Origin: Anastatus disparis
Lineage: Eukaryota; Arthropoda; Insecta; Hymenoptera; Eupelmidae
Length of the DNA stretch: 64,000 bases
Assembly: GCA_017163975.1 (NCBI GenBank)
Contig: JAFFSR010000015.1
Location: forward strand, 2,176,501-2,240,500
Direction of reading: 5' to 3'
Every line of letters starts with the position of its first letter. Within the stretch, counting starts at the first letter, position 1. Below the pieces are notes generated by a model that saw nothing but the letters and a program-made list of their open reading frames with translations, was not told the DNA's origin and made no database searches. Positions 44,774-54,250 of this stretch are shown in pieces. The translations under genes were made by a program, and so were the position numbers.

Positions 44774-46500
44774 GATCCATATTATAATTTTATGAAATTT
44801 TTTCATTTCTTAGTTCATTAATTATATAGAATCTGATATTGTTAGTTAAAATTATATAAGCAATAAAATTTCAGCAGTTATCATTTAAATTTTGCATAAA
44901 TAACCTAGATTTAAAAAAAATAATCAATTTATGATTTAAAGTTCTCTTACGTCTGTGGTAAAATATGCAGCGCTGCTATTTGAGCTACATATTCGGAAAA
45001 ATATCCTTTCCGCCAAGTGTAAGTCTCAGTATATTATTGTGTACTATATTATTAAATTCTTCCTTATTGTTGCGCATTCTTTCGTTTGAATAAAAAAAAA
45101 TCAACACGTTCGCATACATAAGGTACAGATATTTAAAACAACCGTGCTTTTCCGTACTAGTGGAAGATATAAGAGTGAGAAAAAGAGATACTCTTGTGTC
45201 CTTTGTGCCAGACAATTGTATGGACTATGGTAATAACGGATTTTACTCTGTTAAAAATCATTAAAGAATTTAAAATATTTAATTCCTTGCTATAAATTTT
45301 ATAAATTAAAATTATTTTCATTATTTAAATGTGATTAAAAGTATTATTTTTAAATAAATCAAAAGTATCATTTATATTGTTGAAATATGTTAAAATAAAT
45401 TGTTCTGTTTTCAATCAAATTTATTATAATTGAAAATAGACTAAAAATGAATAAGAAAAAAATTCGTTTTTTTAATTAACTTATTATTTTTCAATAAAAA
45501 AAATAATATTTGTTATTTATTCTATTTTAAATATATATTCCAACTATATAAATTTTCATTATCATAGACGATCTTAGTCTCCTATTCATAGACCTAACTC
45601 AAGTAGTGATTGCTGCTTGAACTTTATTCTGTCTTCATCTCTCCACGATAAAAATAAAAGACAGATGATACAACCGTTACTTGATCTAATAGCTATACTG
45701 CAAAAAAATTTCTTAGTATCGGAAAAAATTTTATTTTATCAAATATATTGCTTCTTTGCTGACAATCAGTGGAATATTTTTTTTATCAATATCATTTATT
45801 CCGTCAGTGAAATTAAAATTTTTAAATATCAATAAAATATTTCTCAACATACATAAGACATTTCTTAAACTTAACAATATCTCATACTGAAAATTATTAA
45901 TTTTATTTTAAATTTATATCTTGTAATATTAGAATAAAATTTTTTTCCTTTAATAAATTATTTTTATGCATCAAAAAAATATTTTGTGTTGATTAATTTC
46001 TTCGTACCAAATAGAAGTAACTATATTCATTAAATAAATATTTTCTTTCTTTGAAAATATATCTGAACTTTTCAAGCCAAAGAAACATTTTTTGTAGAAG
46101 AATATATTATTTTAAAAACATGAAACCACTTTTAAGCATAGAAATAATTCGTTACAAGTAATTTTAAAATATTAGTTCAACTAAATGTTCACCAGAAAGT
46201 TCTTTTTCTGCAATATAAATTTCAATTTTTTTTAATTACTTAAACTCTTTTGATTCGAAGCAATATTTTTTGATTCAAGGAAATATCTTTCGATCCAAAG
46301 AAATATTTCTTGATAACAGTTAAATGTTAATTTTAATTAAAATTTATTGTTCGTAGTTATTTTTATAAATGATTGTTGTGAAAAAATTTTTTTTACTGAA
46401 ATGTACATTTAAACAAATATTTTATTGAATCAAATTGATTTTATACTGATTGTATAAACCTTGTTACATCCGAGCAATGTTTGATCCGAGCAATGGCTAT
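44774..46500. other. Spacer between the two Polintons, AT-rich
   Basis: Flanking DNA between copy A and copy B. 44940-45240 is slightly GC-richer and has a 76-codon minus frame of no known family. At 46250-46312 a roughly 27-bp word (GATTCGAAGCAATATTT type) is repeated three times. No mirror symmetry between its two halves, so the Polintons are not joined by a palindrome centre. Confidence 0.55.
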
Positions 46501-46643
46501 CTCTAAAACGTGAAACTTTAAAGTATTTGCTTCCTCATAGAGAAATTTGCTTTCTTATAGATAAAGCATTATATCGATAAAAATAGTACATTATTAACCT
46601 GGGGTGGAAAGGCTTAATTCAAGTAACGAGTTTCGTAAAACAG
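46501..46643. repeat. Left flank of Polinton B: half of a split dispersed repeat
   Basis: Contains TTTGCTTTCTTATAGATAAAGC, like the inner edge of the repeat at 480-515, and ACCTGGGGTGGAAAGGC. The latter is nearly the inverse of GCCTTTACACCAGAGGT at 63450-63466 on the other side of Polinton B. Copy B therefore inserted into a small palindrome within this repeat. Confidence 0.65.
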
Positions 46644-46800
46644 AGTAGATAGGCTATAGGCATACTGGCACACCCGGATTCTAGCACAGCTCAAGGTGTG
46701 TTAGAACCCGTATGGATTCTAGCACATCCTCCTCCAAGTGTTTTAGAATCCGGATGTGAACTAGTATGCATATAGCGTTTTCTACTTTTTCTACTTTGTT
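46644..46800. repeat. Left terminal repeat region of copy B
   Basis: Terminal AGTAGATAGG, then repeated TTCTAGCACA / TGTGTTAGAA / GTTTTAGAATCCGG words in both orientations. Only the first 45 bp match the right end closely. Confidence 0.85.
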
Positions 46801-46805
46801 TTTTC

Positions 46806-47279
46806 TTACAAATGGTTTTGTGAGAGATAGAATAATTTCACGAGTTTGACATTGTGTAGTGCACAGACAGTCTCATGAATTGGATTATGGTTTGTACACA
46901 CAGTAACGCATTTGAAAGATTGGCTTAATGGATATCCGTATTCATTGATGTTATAAACAGGAAATTTGAATCTAAGCAACTATTTTCGTTTGAATTCATT
47001 AATAACAAAAATTTTTGTAGCATCATGTAAATGTTTACGGAGTGAGTTTGCAATTTGAGAGTAATCTAGTCCATCAGTGTTCCAGGCTATCCCATGATTA
47101 TGTTTGAGTCGAATGTTTTCTTCTTGCAATTCATCAGAGAGTCTTTTCCATGAAAAAGGTTTTTAGAATAGATGAACAATGGGATCACCACTGTTGTTGA
47201 GAGGAATGATTGCTATTTCCTTTAGAATATATTCACCACTTCTTTGCTTAAAACCAATCATGTCTACCGCATTTTCCAT
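46806..47279 (-). pseudogene. Conserved Polinton ORF, possible exonuclease-like fold, copy B
   Basis: Counterpart of 44095-44568: MENAVDMIGFKQ, KEIAII, WKRLSDELQEENIRLKHNHG, IAWNTDGLDYSQIANSLRKH, CALHNVKLVKLF. It has stops at different codons from copy A (after PIVHLF near 47165, and at FKRK*LLRF near 46980). The two copies thus decayed separately after a common intact ancestor. Confidence 0.6.
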
Positions 47280-47318
47280 TTGGAAATATTAATTTTTTTA
47301 CGTGAAAGTGAAGATAAT

Positions 47319-48565
47319 TCAGACAAGCTTCCAAACATCTCCACTAATAGGATTGCACTGAACGATGCGATCGTGTAAGATCATGCAATAAGCTGGAGTA
47401 TTAGCTGGAAAGTCAGTATGAGACTTAAATTCTAGACGTAAATCGACAGGAGCGCTCTTTAGATATTCGTTTTGTCGTGAACAGTCGATAATTATGAGTG
47501 GTTCAAAGTTGATGAACTGAGACTTTGTCAACAATGGTTGTGAATCTCTTCCATAATAGCTTTTCTGAAAATTAGCATACATATCATATAGAATAGCAAC
47601 TTGATTCTTAGATATGTTAAGATTGAGATTGTTGTACGTATAGTATTGCGACTTCAAGAAAAGTCTCACATTACTAATATTACAGTGGTCAAAGTGACTA
47701 GCATTTTTAGTTCTTGAACCTTTTTTTCCCGATTGTAATCCAAGATTGTAATCACGAAACGTGGTTTCTCCAATTGATTTGAAGTTTTTACCGTCTAGAC
47801 GCGTTTATTTGTGGTTGGAAGAAGAGGACATTCAAATAACTCCCATGAACGAAAACTCATAGGAATAGGATTATCTTTGCCAATGAAATTTAACAGCTGG
47901 ATTTTTTGTTTATCTGATGCAATAACATATGGCATTAACCACTCTATCTTTGATACTTTCATTTAATAAGGTTCATATGTGGTTGCATTGTTGGCTACAG
48001 TACCTTCCTGTACTATAGCATTCAGATCATTTCTTGATCTTGTGAGAATGAGTTCATGCTTCATATTAACAACAATTTTTTTTTAATCTTCTGCGAAGCC
48101 TAAAATCATACTTAGAGGGATAGAAACGTCAAAATTTCCATGATTATCTACAATTATTTTGTTTCCTTCATCAACACCAAGCCAGCTTGCATTTTCTAAT
48201 CTTAGAGTCTGATTTGGATTCAATGAAGTGCATTCCTTCATGAGACTACTCAGACCAACATTTTTACTTTCATCGATCTCTACAGCATTAAGTTCATATC
48301 ACATTTCATCAAACAGATGATAAATGCCATTGTTAACGAAATTAGTTTTAGTAAGTGCTTATCCATCTGGTTTTTGTAATTTTTCACATACATGGATGTA
48401 ACTACATGATGGTAAGAGGCATAAATCTTGATGCCGAATAGAAATACGGATTTCATCACTGTTATTGAAACTTAATGTGGAGTATGGTTGATGTGCGTGA
48501 ACCTCATAATGAACAATAGACTCATCAAATGCGACACCTGATTGAATGCTTAGAATTTTGTCCAT
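47319..48565 (-). pseudogene. Major capsid protein (double jelly-roll), copy B
   Basis: MDKILSIQSGVAFDESIVHY at the start. VIASDKQKIQLLNFIGKDNP and SFRSWELFECPLLPTTNKRV (47820-47930) survive, unlike in copy A. QLEKPRF, FDHCNISNVRLFLKSQYY, YDMYANFQKSYYGRDSQPLL and the C-terminal GDVWKLV (stop at 47319) follow. There are stops near 48360, 48300 and 48085, and a frameshift near 47735. It is the best-preserved copy for mapping the protein end to end. Confidence 0.8.
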
Positions 48566-48741
48566 TTTTCTGAAAGCAGCAGAGATTGATACAATTTATC
48601 TTTTTTCACGTACTTTGAGACCTATACTTTTGAAAAACTAGATGCTCTTCCGTGTTAACGGTTTAAGTACCTTTGGACGACTGATGGTAGGTTGACATGA
48701 TGGCTGACTTATATGCACACTTGGATTGTAAACGATTCCCA

Positions 48742-49318
48742 TTATACAGATTTTATGTGAAGTCTAATAGTAATTTCCTCTCCTCGGAAATTCACTAAAT
48801 TTCAGTCTTGATCAACGATTCGGATTTAAAGATGATCTATACTCTTAACATTGAGTGGTAAATATATGACATGAGATGGAACTTCTATGATTTTATATCC
48901 TGGAGGAATTTTTGGGAAACACTTATGGATAGTGTGAACGCGACGAGTGAAACCGAGAAGACGGCCTATTAAATCGTGAGGTCTAAGATCTATCTGATGG
49001 CTGCAATAAATTTCACTTCTGAGAGTATTAATGTTAGCTTTTAAGGAAAACTGGATTCCTTTAGATTTCAGATCTTTTTGAAAAAATTGATTGATAGCAT
49101 CAATTTTATAACTGCCAGTAGGAATAATAATAATTTTCTCTCCGTTTATATAAAGTTTATTATTCGAATCGTTAACATTGGGAATCGAATGGTATGTTAA
49201 AAGTTCAACTAAACCCAAAACAAAATTCTTATGCTGTGGTAGTTCTATTGAAGAAAAAAAATTGAGCTTCTAAGATAGAAGATTTGCCTGAAAGACTCAA
49301 AGTGAAACTATCTTCCAT
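48742..49318 (-). pseudogene. Minor capsid (penton)-like protein, copy B
   Basis: Starts MEDSFTLSL. After an early frameshift near 49255: LVELLTYHSIPNVNDSNNKL, PTGSYKIDAINQFFQKDL, DLRPHDLIGRLLGFTRRV, HTIHKCFPKIPPGYKIIEVP, then VDQD-type sequence and RGEEITIRLHIKSV with a stop at 48742. Compared with copies A and C, the middle IECNIT segment is deleted (VHTIHK follows FTRR directly). Confidence 0.65.
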
Positions 49319-49363
49319 GACTGTTTGAAAAAGAATGATCCTGCTTGTCTGATAACTCTTCTT

Positions 49364-50409
49364 TTATAGTCTTTCACACAAGAATTGAAGACAAAGATAA
49401 CCACAAATAAATCAGTCAAAATTCTGATATCTTTTATAGTTGTATTTTACTTTTTCACGTTAAAATATAACATGAGATCTATAGGGGGTTTAAGATCACC
49501 AAAACTATCGAAATAAATCACTTCAGAACCTCGTTTTCGATAACATACCCAGTGAGTGCCTTTGTTTTGAAAATCATCTAAGTTAACTTTAGCAGATTCG
49601 ATATGCCATGGGCCATCAGAAGGTAGATTATTTCTCATGAAAACACCTCGGAAATATGGGATTATCATCATACGAGCATACTTTATAAGATCATAGTCAG
49701 TCAGTGCACTATTTGGCAAAGTTAAATCGAAGTTTTTTTTTTTATCTTGACAATGACCGATATGGGGTTTCATAAATAATCCTATTCCAATTTTATATGG
49801 TTTAAGATAGAGTCCTTTTCCTAGAGCAATGGCTTCCATAGTTTTATTATGTCTGTTACTTTCTTTATAATGTTTCTGTGCAGCTTTAGCCTTATTTACT
49901 GCTTTAGCTTATCCAGCAGCTCCTCCAGCCAGAGCACCAGTTGCACTTAATGCTACGAACAATTGTATGAGAAAAGGCAGAGCACTGCCTATTTTTTATG
50001 TAACAGGTAGAATACGTGAAATGATAATTTTCTTCTTACCGCCAACGATCTTGAGAGCTTCACGTGCACCTTTTAAAGCGGACTGTATAACTTTGCGAGA
50101 ATATTTACTTGCAGTTACTAATTTACTCAATTTTACACCCATTCCTGTCTTTCCTTTCAATTTTATAGCATCTGCAACAACAAAAGCAGTTGCTTTTTCG
50201 CTAAGGCTTGCATCTTTGGCTCTAACACGCTGCCAAGCTTTATCAGCGAGCTTCATGTCAGCTACTTTTCGATCAGCATTTTTATCACAATAAGATATGT
50301 AATGTTCTTCGCATGCTTGATCAAGTGGATTGATACCTGCATCACCTTTTTTTAGACGCTTTTTTAGTTTTGTTCCGGGACCACAATATTGATATCCAGG
50401 AATATGCAT
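49364..50409 (-). pseudogene. PLA2-like domain, hydrophobic segment and adenain-like protease in one frame, copy B
   Basis: N-terminal MHIPGYQYCGPGTKLKKRLK with GDAGINPLDQACEEHYISYC: the parvovirus-type phospholipase A2 pattern (YCGPGT calcium loop, CxxHDxxY). The catalytic Asp position reads Tyr. A Lys-rich region, a stop near 49998 and LPFLIQLFVALSATGALAGG (hydrophobic, like adenovirus core-peptide segments) follow. Next are a stop near 49914, IALGKGLYLKPYKIGIGLFM, IPYFRGVFMRNNLPSD, GTHWVCYRKRGSEVIYFDSF, and after a stop ICGYLCLQFL. His, acidic residue and Cys are all present. It is divergent from the ATPase, with 176 bp between. Confidence 0.8.
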
Positions 50410-50585
50410 TTCAATAGGTAATTTATTGATTACTTAATCAAGTAACCCTTTAATCTTAGGGTGCTCCTGTGATTTGTGTACGAGCATCTCTCTTCGAGTG
50501 CTGATTTACAACTGATGATCAAAATATAAAACAAGTGTTTGGATTTTAAAAAGGTCAATCTTAGATTTGACTTTGTTACGTAAAT
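50410..50585. promoter_or_regulatory. Divergent intergenic region, protease/ATPase, copy B
   Basis: The only spacer between a leftward virion gene cluster and a rightward ATPase-integrase cluster, so it should carry both promoters. TATAAAAC on the plus strand at about 50524-50533. Copy A has lost it by deletion. Confidence 0.45.
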
Positions 50586-51281
50586 ATGGATTTTACTGAG
50601 CAGAATGTCAAACTTCCCGTCGCCAACTTTGATTTTAAGGAAACGAAAAGAAAAAAGCGACATAGGGAGTTTCTCCTAGGTAATATTCGAGCAGTATTCT
50701 GTGGCTCATCGAACTGTAAAGAAACTAATACTTCATTGGCTCTAATTACACACCCTAATGGTCTTAGATTCGAAACCTTGTATGTATACTCTAAATCCTT
50801 ATATCAACCAAAATACTAATCTCTTCAAAAAGTTTTAGAACCAATTAAAGTCATATCATATCTACCGTTTAGTGAATATGCATCTGTAGTGTCTCCAAAT
50901 GAAGCCCTACCTAATTCAATTATGATTTTTGATGATGTGGCTTGTGAGAAGCAGGATAACATCAGAGCTTTTTTCTGTATGGGGAGACACGAAAGTGTAG
51001 ATAGCTCTTATCTATGTCAGTCATATGCTCATATACCGAAACATCTCATCAGGGACAATATTAATTTAATGGTAATTTATCGTCAAGATGATGTTAATCT
51101 TAAACATATCTATGAAGACCATGTGAATACTGACTTAACTTTAAATGAATTTCGAAATCTTTGTACTGAATGCTGGAAGAATGACAAGTATGGATTTGTT
51201 GTTATTGACAAAGATAGAGCAATGAATGATGGTAGATATAGAAAAGGATTTGACTGTTTTGCCATTAAAAAGAAAGTATAA
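50586..51281 (+). pseudogene. DNA-packaging ATPase (FtsK/HerA type), copy B
   Basis: MDFTEQNVKLPVANFDF start. VFCGSSNCKETNTSLALI replaces the Walker A GKT. A stop follows QPKY near 50817. SIMIFDDVACEKQDN is Walker B, then FFCMGRHESVDSSYLCQSY, KHLIRDNINLMVIYRQ, YGFVVIDKDRAMNDGRYRKG and a stop at 51279. About 230 residues, the usual Polinton length. The first Polinton gene on this strand. Confidence 0.9.
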
Positions 51282-51324
51282 ATCTTAATCTTTGCAGTTC
51301 GATTGTAAACAGCATCTTGTCAGC

Positions 51325-52319
51325 ATGCCTGACTTAAAGGAAGAAAAAAATGTTCTTAGCGAGCTCTTACGAGCACGTGAGGCTATTAAAAAAATACTCT
51401 TTGTTAAAAAAAAGAGAGATAATTTTGAAAAGGTTATTGTTGATATTTTAAAACCAGTTATTACACCACTTAAGAAGCTTGTCGATTCGACAACTGAAAG
51501 TGTGTCACATTCTAATCACATTTCGGCTTTAGACAGTAACAGAAAATCGGCAAAAAAAAGATTGAGATTCGACGAATCAAGTTTTATTGTAAACAATAAT
51601 AATTACTCAAGTTCTGCGTTTGATAATGATGCTTCTAATGGCGATGATTTTTCTCCGATAAACAGCACAATGATGAATTCATCATTTAATTCTGCAAATT
51701 CATCATTCAAATCTATATATTCACCATTTGTACCTGCGCATAAAGAAACTGAACCGACAGACTTTTTATCAATGCTAAATGGAAACCGCAGCAAAATCGA
51801 TAACATATACGGAGTGAGAAAAGTCAGTGGGGTATACATGATGGGTGATTCACAAATTCAATTTGATGATAAAATGAGAAAAGTGAAAGATTCAAGTTTT
51901 CCTGAAAGCAGTGGTCTAATGGAATTGCTTTTCAAAAAAAAAAACCAGATGATAATCTTTCAAGTACAACAAATTGCAAGAACTATCGCATTATCCTGAA
52001 CGCAACAAATGCCCATAGAAAAATACATAGCAAAAATGAGAATATACGCTCTTCGAATAGTAGAAAATATTCAAAAATCATAGCACCAATGTTCCGCAGT
52101 GATCGCAGTAGATTATCTACCAGCGGAGAGGGTCTCATACCTAAATATAAAATAGCAAAAAATAATACTTTCATAGATCTAGTCTACTGGGATGATCCGA
52201 ATGAGCTTGTCGAAAGACTGCGATTATTAATAGCCGAACGATCTGCTGGAAATAATAATCACAACAATGTCATCCAATCAATCATAGAGGAACTACGTAA
52301 AGCTGGGCATATATATTGA
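51325..52319 (+). pseudogene. Conserved Polinton protein of unknown function, copy B
   Basis: MPDLKEEKNVLSELLRAREA start, helical and charged (FVKKKRDNFEKV, ILKPVITPLKKLVDST). A Ser/Asn-rich section (NSSFNSANSSFKS), KVSGVYMMGDSQIQFDDKMR, and a frameshift in an A-run near 51940. Then KNYRIILNATNAHRKIHSKN and the conserved VYWDDPNELVERLRLLIAER...IIEELRKAGHIY to the stop at 52317. About 330 residues. Same place in both copies, between ATPase and fibre-like gene. Possibly a virion or packaging protein. Confidence 0.75.
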
Positions 52320-52350
52320 CTTACACAATTTTCAAATCAATAGTAGTAAC

Positions 52351-52740
52351 ATGAGTCTCGATGTGTTTGGACGAAAACTTGAGGGCTCGCAAGTGAGTCG
52401 TGGTCTTCGAGGTATTGGATTCAATGTTACATCAGATGGTCATTTAGATTTAGAAAATAAGCGGCTTTGCAATATTGGAGAGGCTAATGATCTAAATGAT
52501 GCCATTAGTTTGAAGTCACTAAAGAATATCCTACAGAAAAAAGTTGATTACCTATCTTCTAAAATTATAGAAGTTGCTAAAGCTATACAAGAATATGAGA
52601 ACAAAGTTGAAATATATTAAGCAGAAATAGACGAAAAATTAACTTATGTCTATAGTATGACTCAACGAAATTCTGCAAATATTGAATATATAATTAAAGA
52701 AATGAATAGACAATCGGATATTGCTAAAGTTGAACTTTAA
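52351..52740 (+). pseudogene. Fibre-like coiled-coil protein, copy B
   Basis: First ATG gives MSLDVFGRKLEGSQVSRGLR; open sequence in this frame already starts inside the end of the upstream gene. IGFNVTSDGHLDLENKRLCN then NDAISLKSLKNILQK resembles the repeat joints of phage tail fibres (residue pattern N-K-x-L-x-N-I-G and D-A-x-x-L-K). A heptad-like KIIEVAKAIQEYENKVEIY follows, then a stop at 52618, with homology running on to TAA at 52738-52740. That stop overlaps the integrase start region (TTTAATATGG). Confidence 0.55.
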
Positions 52741-52741
52741 T

Positions 52742-53659
52742 ATGGAACGTCAAAGAGTAGTTGAAGAGCTACACAAGCCAGCACGTCGAAGGTACAAGCG
52801 AAGAAAATATGACATACGCGGATTAGATGAGACTTGGCAAGCTGACCTTGTAGAAATGATACCTTATTTTTAGAAAAACAAAGGTTTTCGCTACTTACTA
52901 ACTGTCATACATATATTTTCAAAGTATGCATGGGCTGTACCAGTCAAATCGAAGAGTGGCAATGATGTTACTCTAGCTATGAAGTCAATATTAAAACAAG
53001 GACGGCTGCCATCGAATTCACAAACTGACCAAGGAGAAGAATTCTTCAATTCAAACTTTCAGAATCTTATGAAAAAGTACAAGGTAAATCACTACTCTTC
53101 ACATAGTAATCTTCATGCAAGCATATGTGAGCGCTTTGATAGAACTTTAAAAAATGCAATGTGGTTAGAATTCTGCAAACAAGGAAGTTATAAGTGGTTG
53201 GATATTCTGCCTGAATTAGTGAAAGCATACAATTTAAGAAAACATCGGACGATAGGAATTGAGCCTGAAAACGTTACGAAGATAAATGAAAAAGAAATCA
53301 AGAAAAATTACCCAACTGAAAAAAGACCTGTGCAAAAACCAAAATTTAAAGTAGGAGATAAAGTGCGAATAAGTAAGATAAAACAAGTTTTTGAAAAAGG
53401 TTATACACCAAATTGGTCAACTGAAATTTTCACAATAACAAGAGTTGTAAAAACCAATCCCATAACTCACCACGTCAAAGATTATTATGATGAACCAGTC
53501 TCCGGCGGCTTTTATGAAACGGAAATTCGAAAGACTATGTATCCAGAAATTTATTTAGTAGATAAAGTTTTGAAGAAAAGTGGTAAACGTGTATATCTTA
53601 AGTGGTTAGGTCTAAATAACAAGCATAATAGTTGGATAGATAAAAATGAGATTGTTTAA
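52742..53659 (+). pseudogene. Retroviral-type integrase with chromodomain, copy B
   Basis: 306 codons with a single in-frame stop (TAG at 52871). WQADLVEM (Asp), QTDQGEEFFNSNFQNLM (Asp) and SICERFDRTLKN (Glu) are all present, unlike copy A, which lost the second Asp. VIHIFSKYAW reads His where copy A has Asp, a core position next to the active site. KFKVGDKVRISKIKQVFEKG is an SH3-like segment. The C-terminal LKKSGKRVYLKWLGLNNKHN and SWIDKNEIV form a chromodomain-like end. It would be the closest gene to intact in the window. Confidence 0.92.
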
Positions 53660-53878
53660 AAAAATTAAAATGTATTTTCCAATAAAAAAAATTTAATTGT
53701 ATTTTGTTATATTATTTAGATATATTTAAATAGAATATTGTAATATAATTATAACTATAGGTGGTGATGATAAATAAAAAAACAAATGTATAATGTTAAT
53801 ATATTTTTATTTATTTATGTATTATTATGTAGAAGTTACAATAAATAGTTTTAAAAATCATTTCGTAGATATATTTTT
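53660..53878. other. Convergent intergenic region, copy B
   Basis: AT-rich spacer between the ends of integrase and the small ORF, equivalent to 36471-36724. Confidence 0.5.
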
Positions 53879-54178
53879 TTATACCTGATCGAATTTGAAA
53901 GAAGTTTCTCCAAAATACATTGCAACCAAACGTAGTTTGTTTGCTTTATCGCAGAGTTTGTAAAAAAATTCTTCATCTTTTAGAATTGCTGATGAAATCT
54001 TCTCTGGTAGGAATACTTGAAAACTTTGCTCGAATTCTGCTACAATCTTGACACCATATCGTGTCTTCACCTCTTTAAGTGCTGTCACCATGTACTGGTG
54101 ATCTTTTTCCAAGTCTGTAAGTCTTTTCCTTGGCAAGAAGTCGCTTCCAGCAATCTTATTAATTGTTGATAAATCCAT
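53879..54178 (-). CDS. Small conserved protein beside polB, intact 99-residue frame
   Basis: An uninterrupted frame, the only undamaged Polinton gene in copy B. MDLSTINKIAGSDFLPRKRL, then a YMVTALKEVKTRYGVKIVAE-type strand-rich segment, FQVFLPEKISSAIL and LRLVAMYFGETSFKFDQV. Alternating hydrophobic strands suggest a small beta-barrel, perhaps OB-like and single-strand DNA binding. That is an inference from pattern and from its place next to polB. The start is preceded by a TTTTTTCAG acceptor and, 70 bp further up, a GTAAGT donor, so the mRNA probably has a leader intron. Copy A and copy C have relatives. Confidence 0.65.
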   Translation of the reverse strand: MDLSTINKIAGSDFLPRKRLTDLEKDHQYMVTALKEVKTRYGVKIVAEFEQSFQVFLPEKISSAILKDEEFFYKLCDKANKLRLVAMYFGETSFKFDQV

Positions 54179-54250
54179 TCTGAAAAAAGTAAAAATTAAA
54201 ATTTCTGTTAAAGATGATATTTTATTAGGAAAAAAATTATACTGTAAACT
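54179..54250 (-). other. Probable leader intron of the small ORF, copy B
   Basis: On the minus strand GTAAGTTTACAG is followed about 70 bp later by TTACTTTTTTCAG just before the ATG. The same two sites are present in copy A at 36257 and 36340, so they are conserved even though the ORF there is damaged. Confidence 0.55.

Noticed and set aside
44985..45215. 76-codon minus frame between the Polintons
   Set aside because: No recognisable family, and neighbouring DNA has no gene structure. Left as unassigned sequence.
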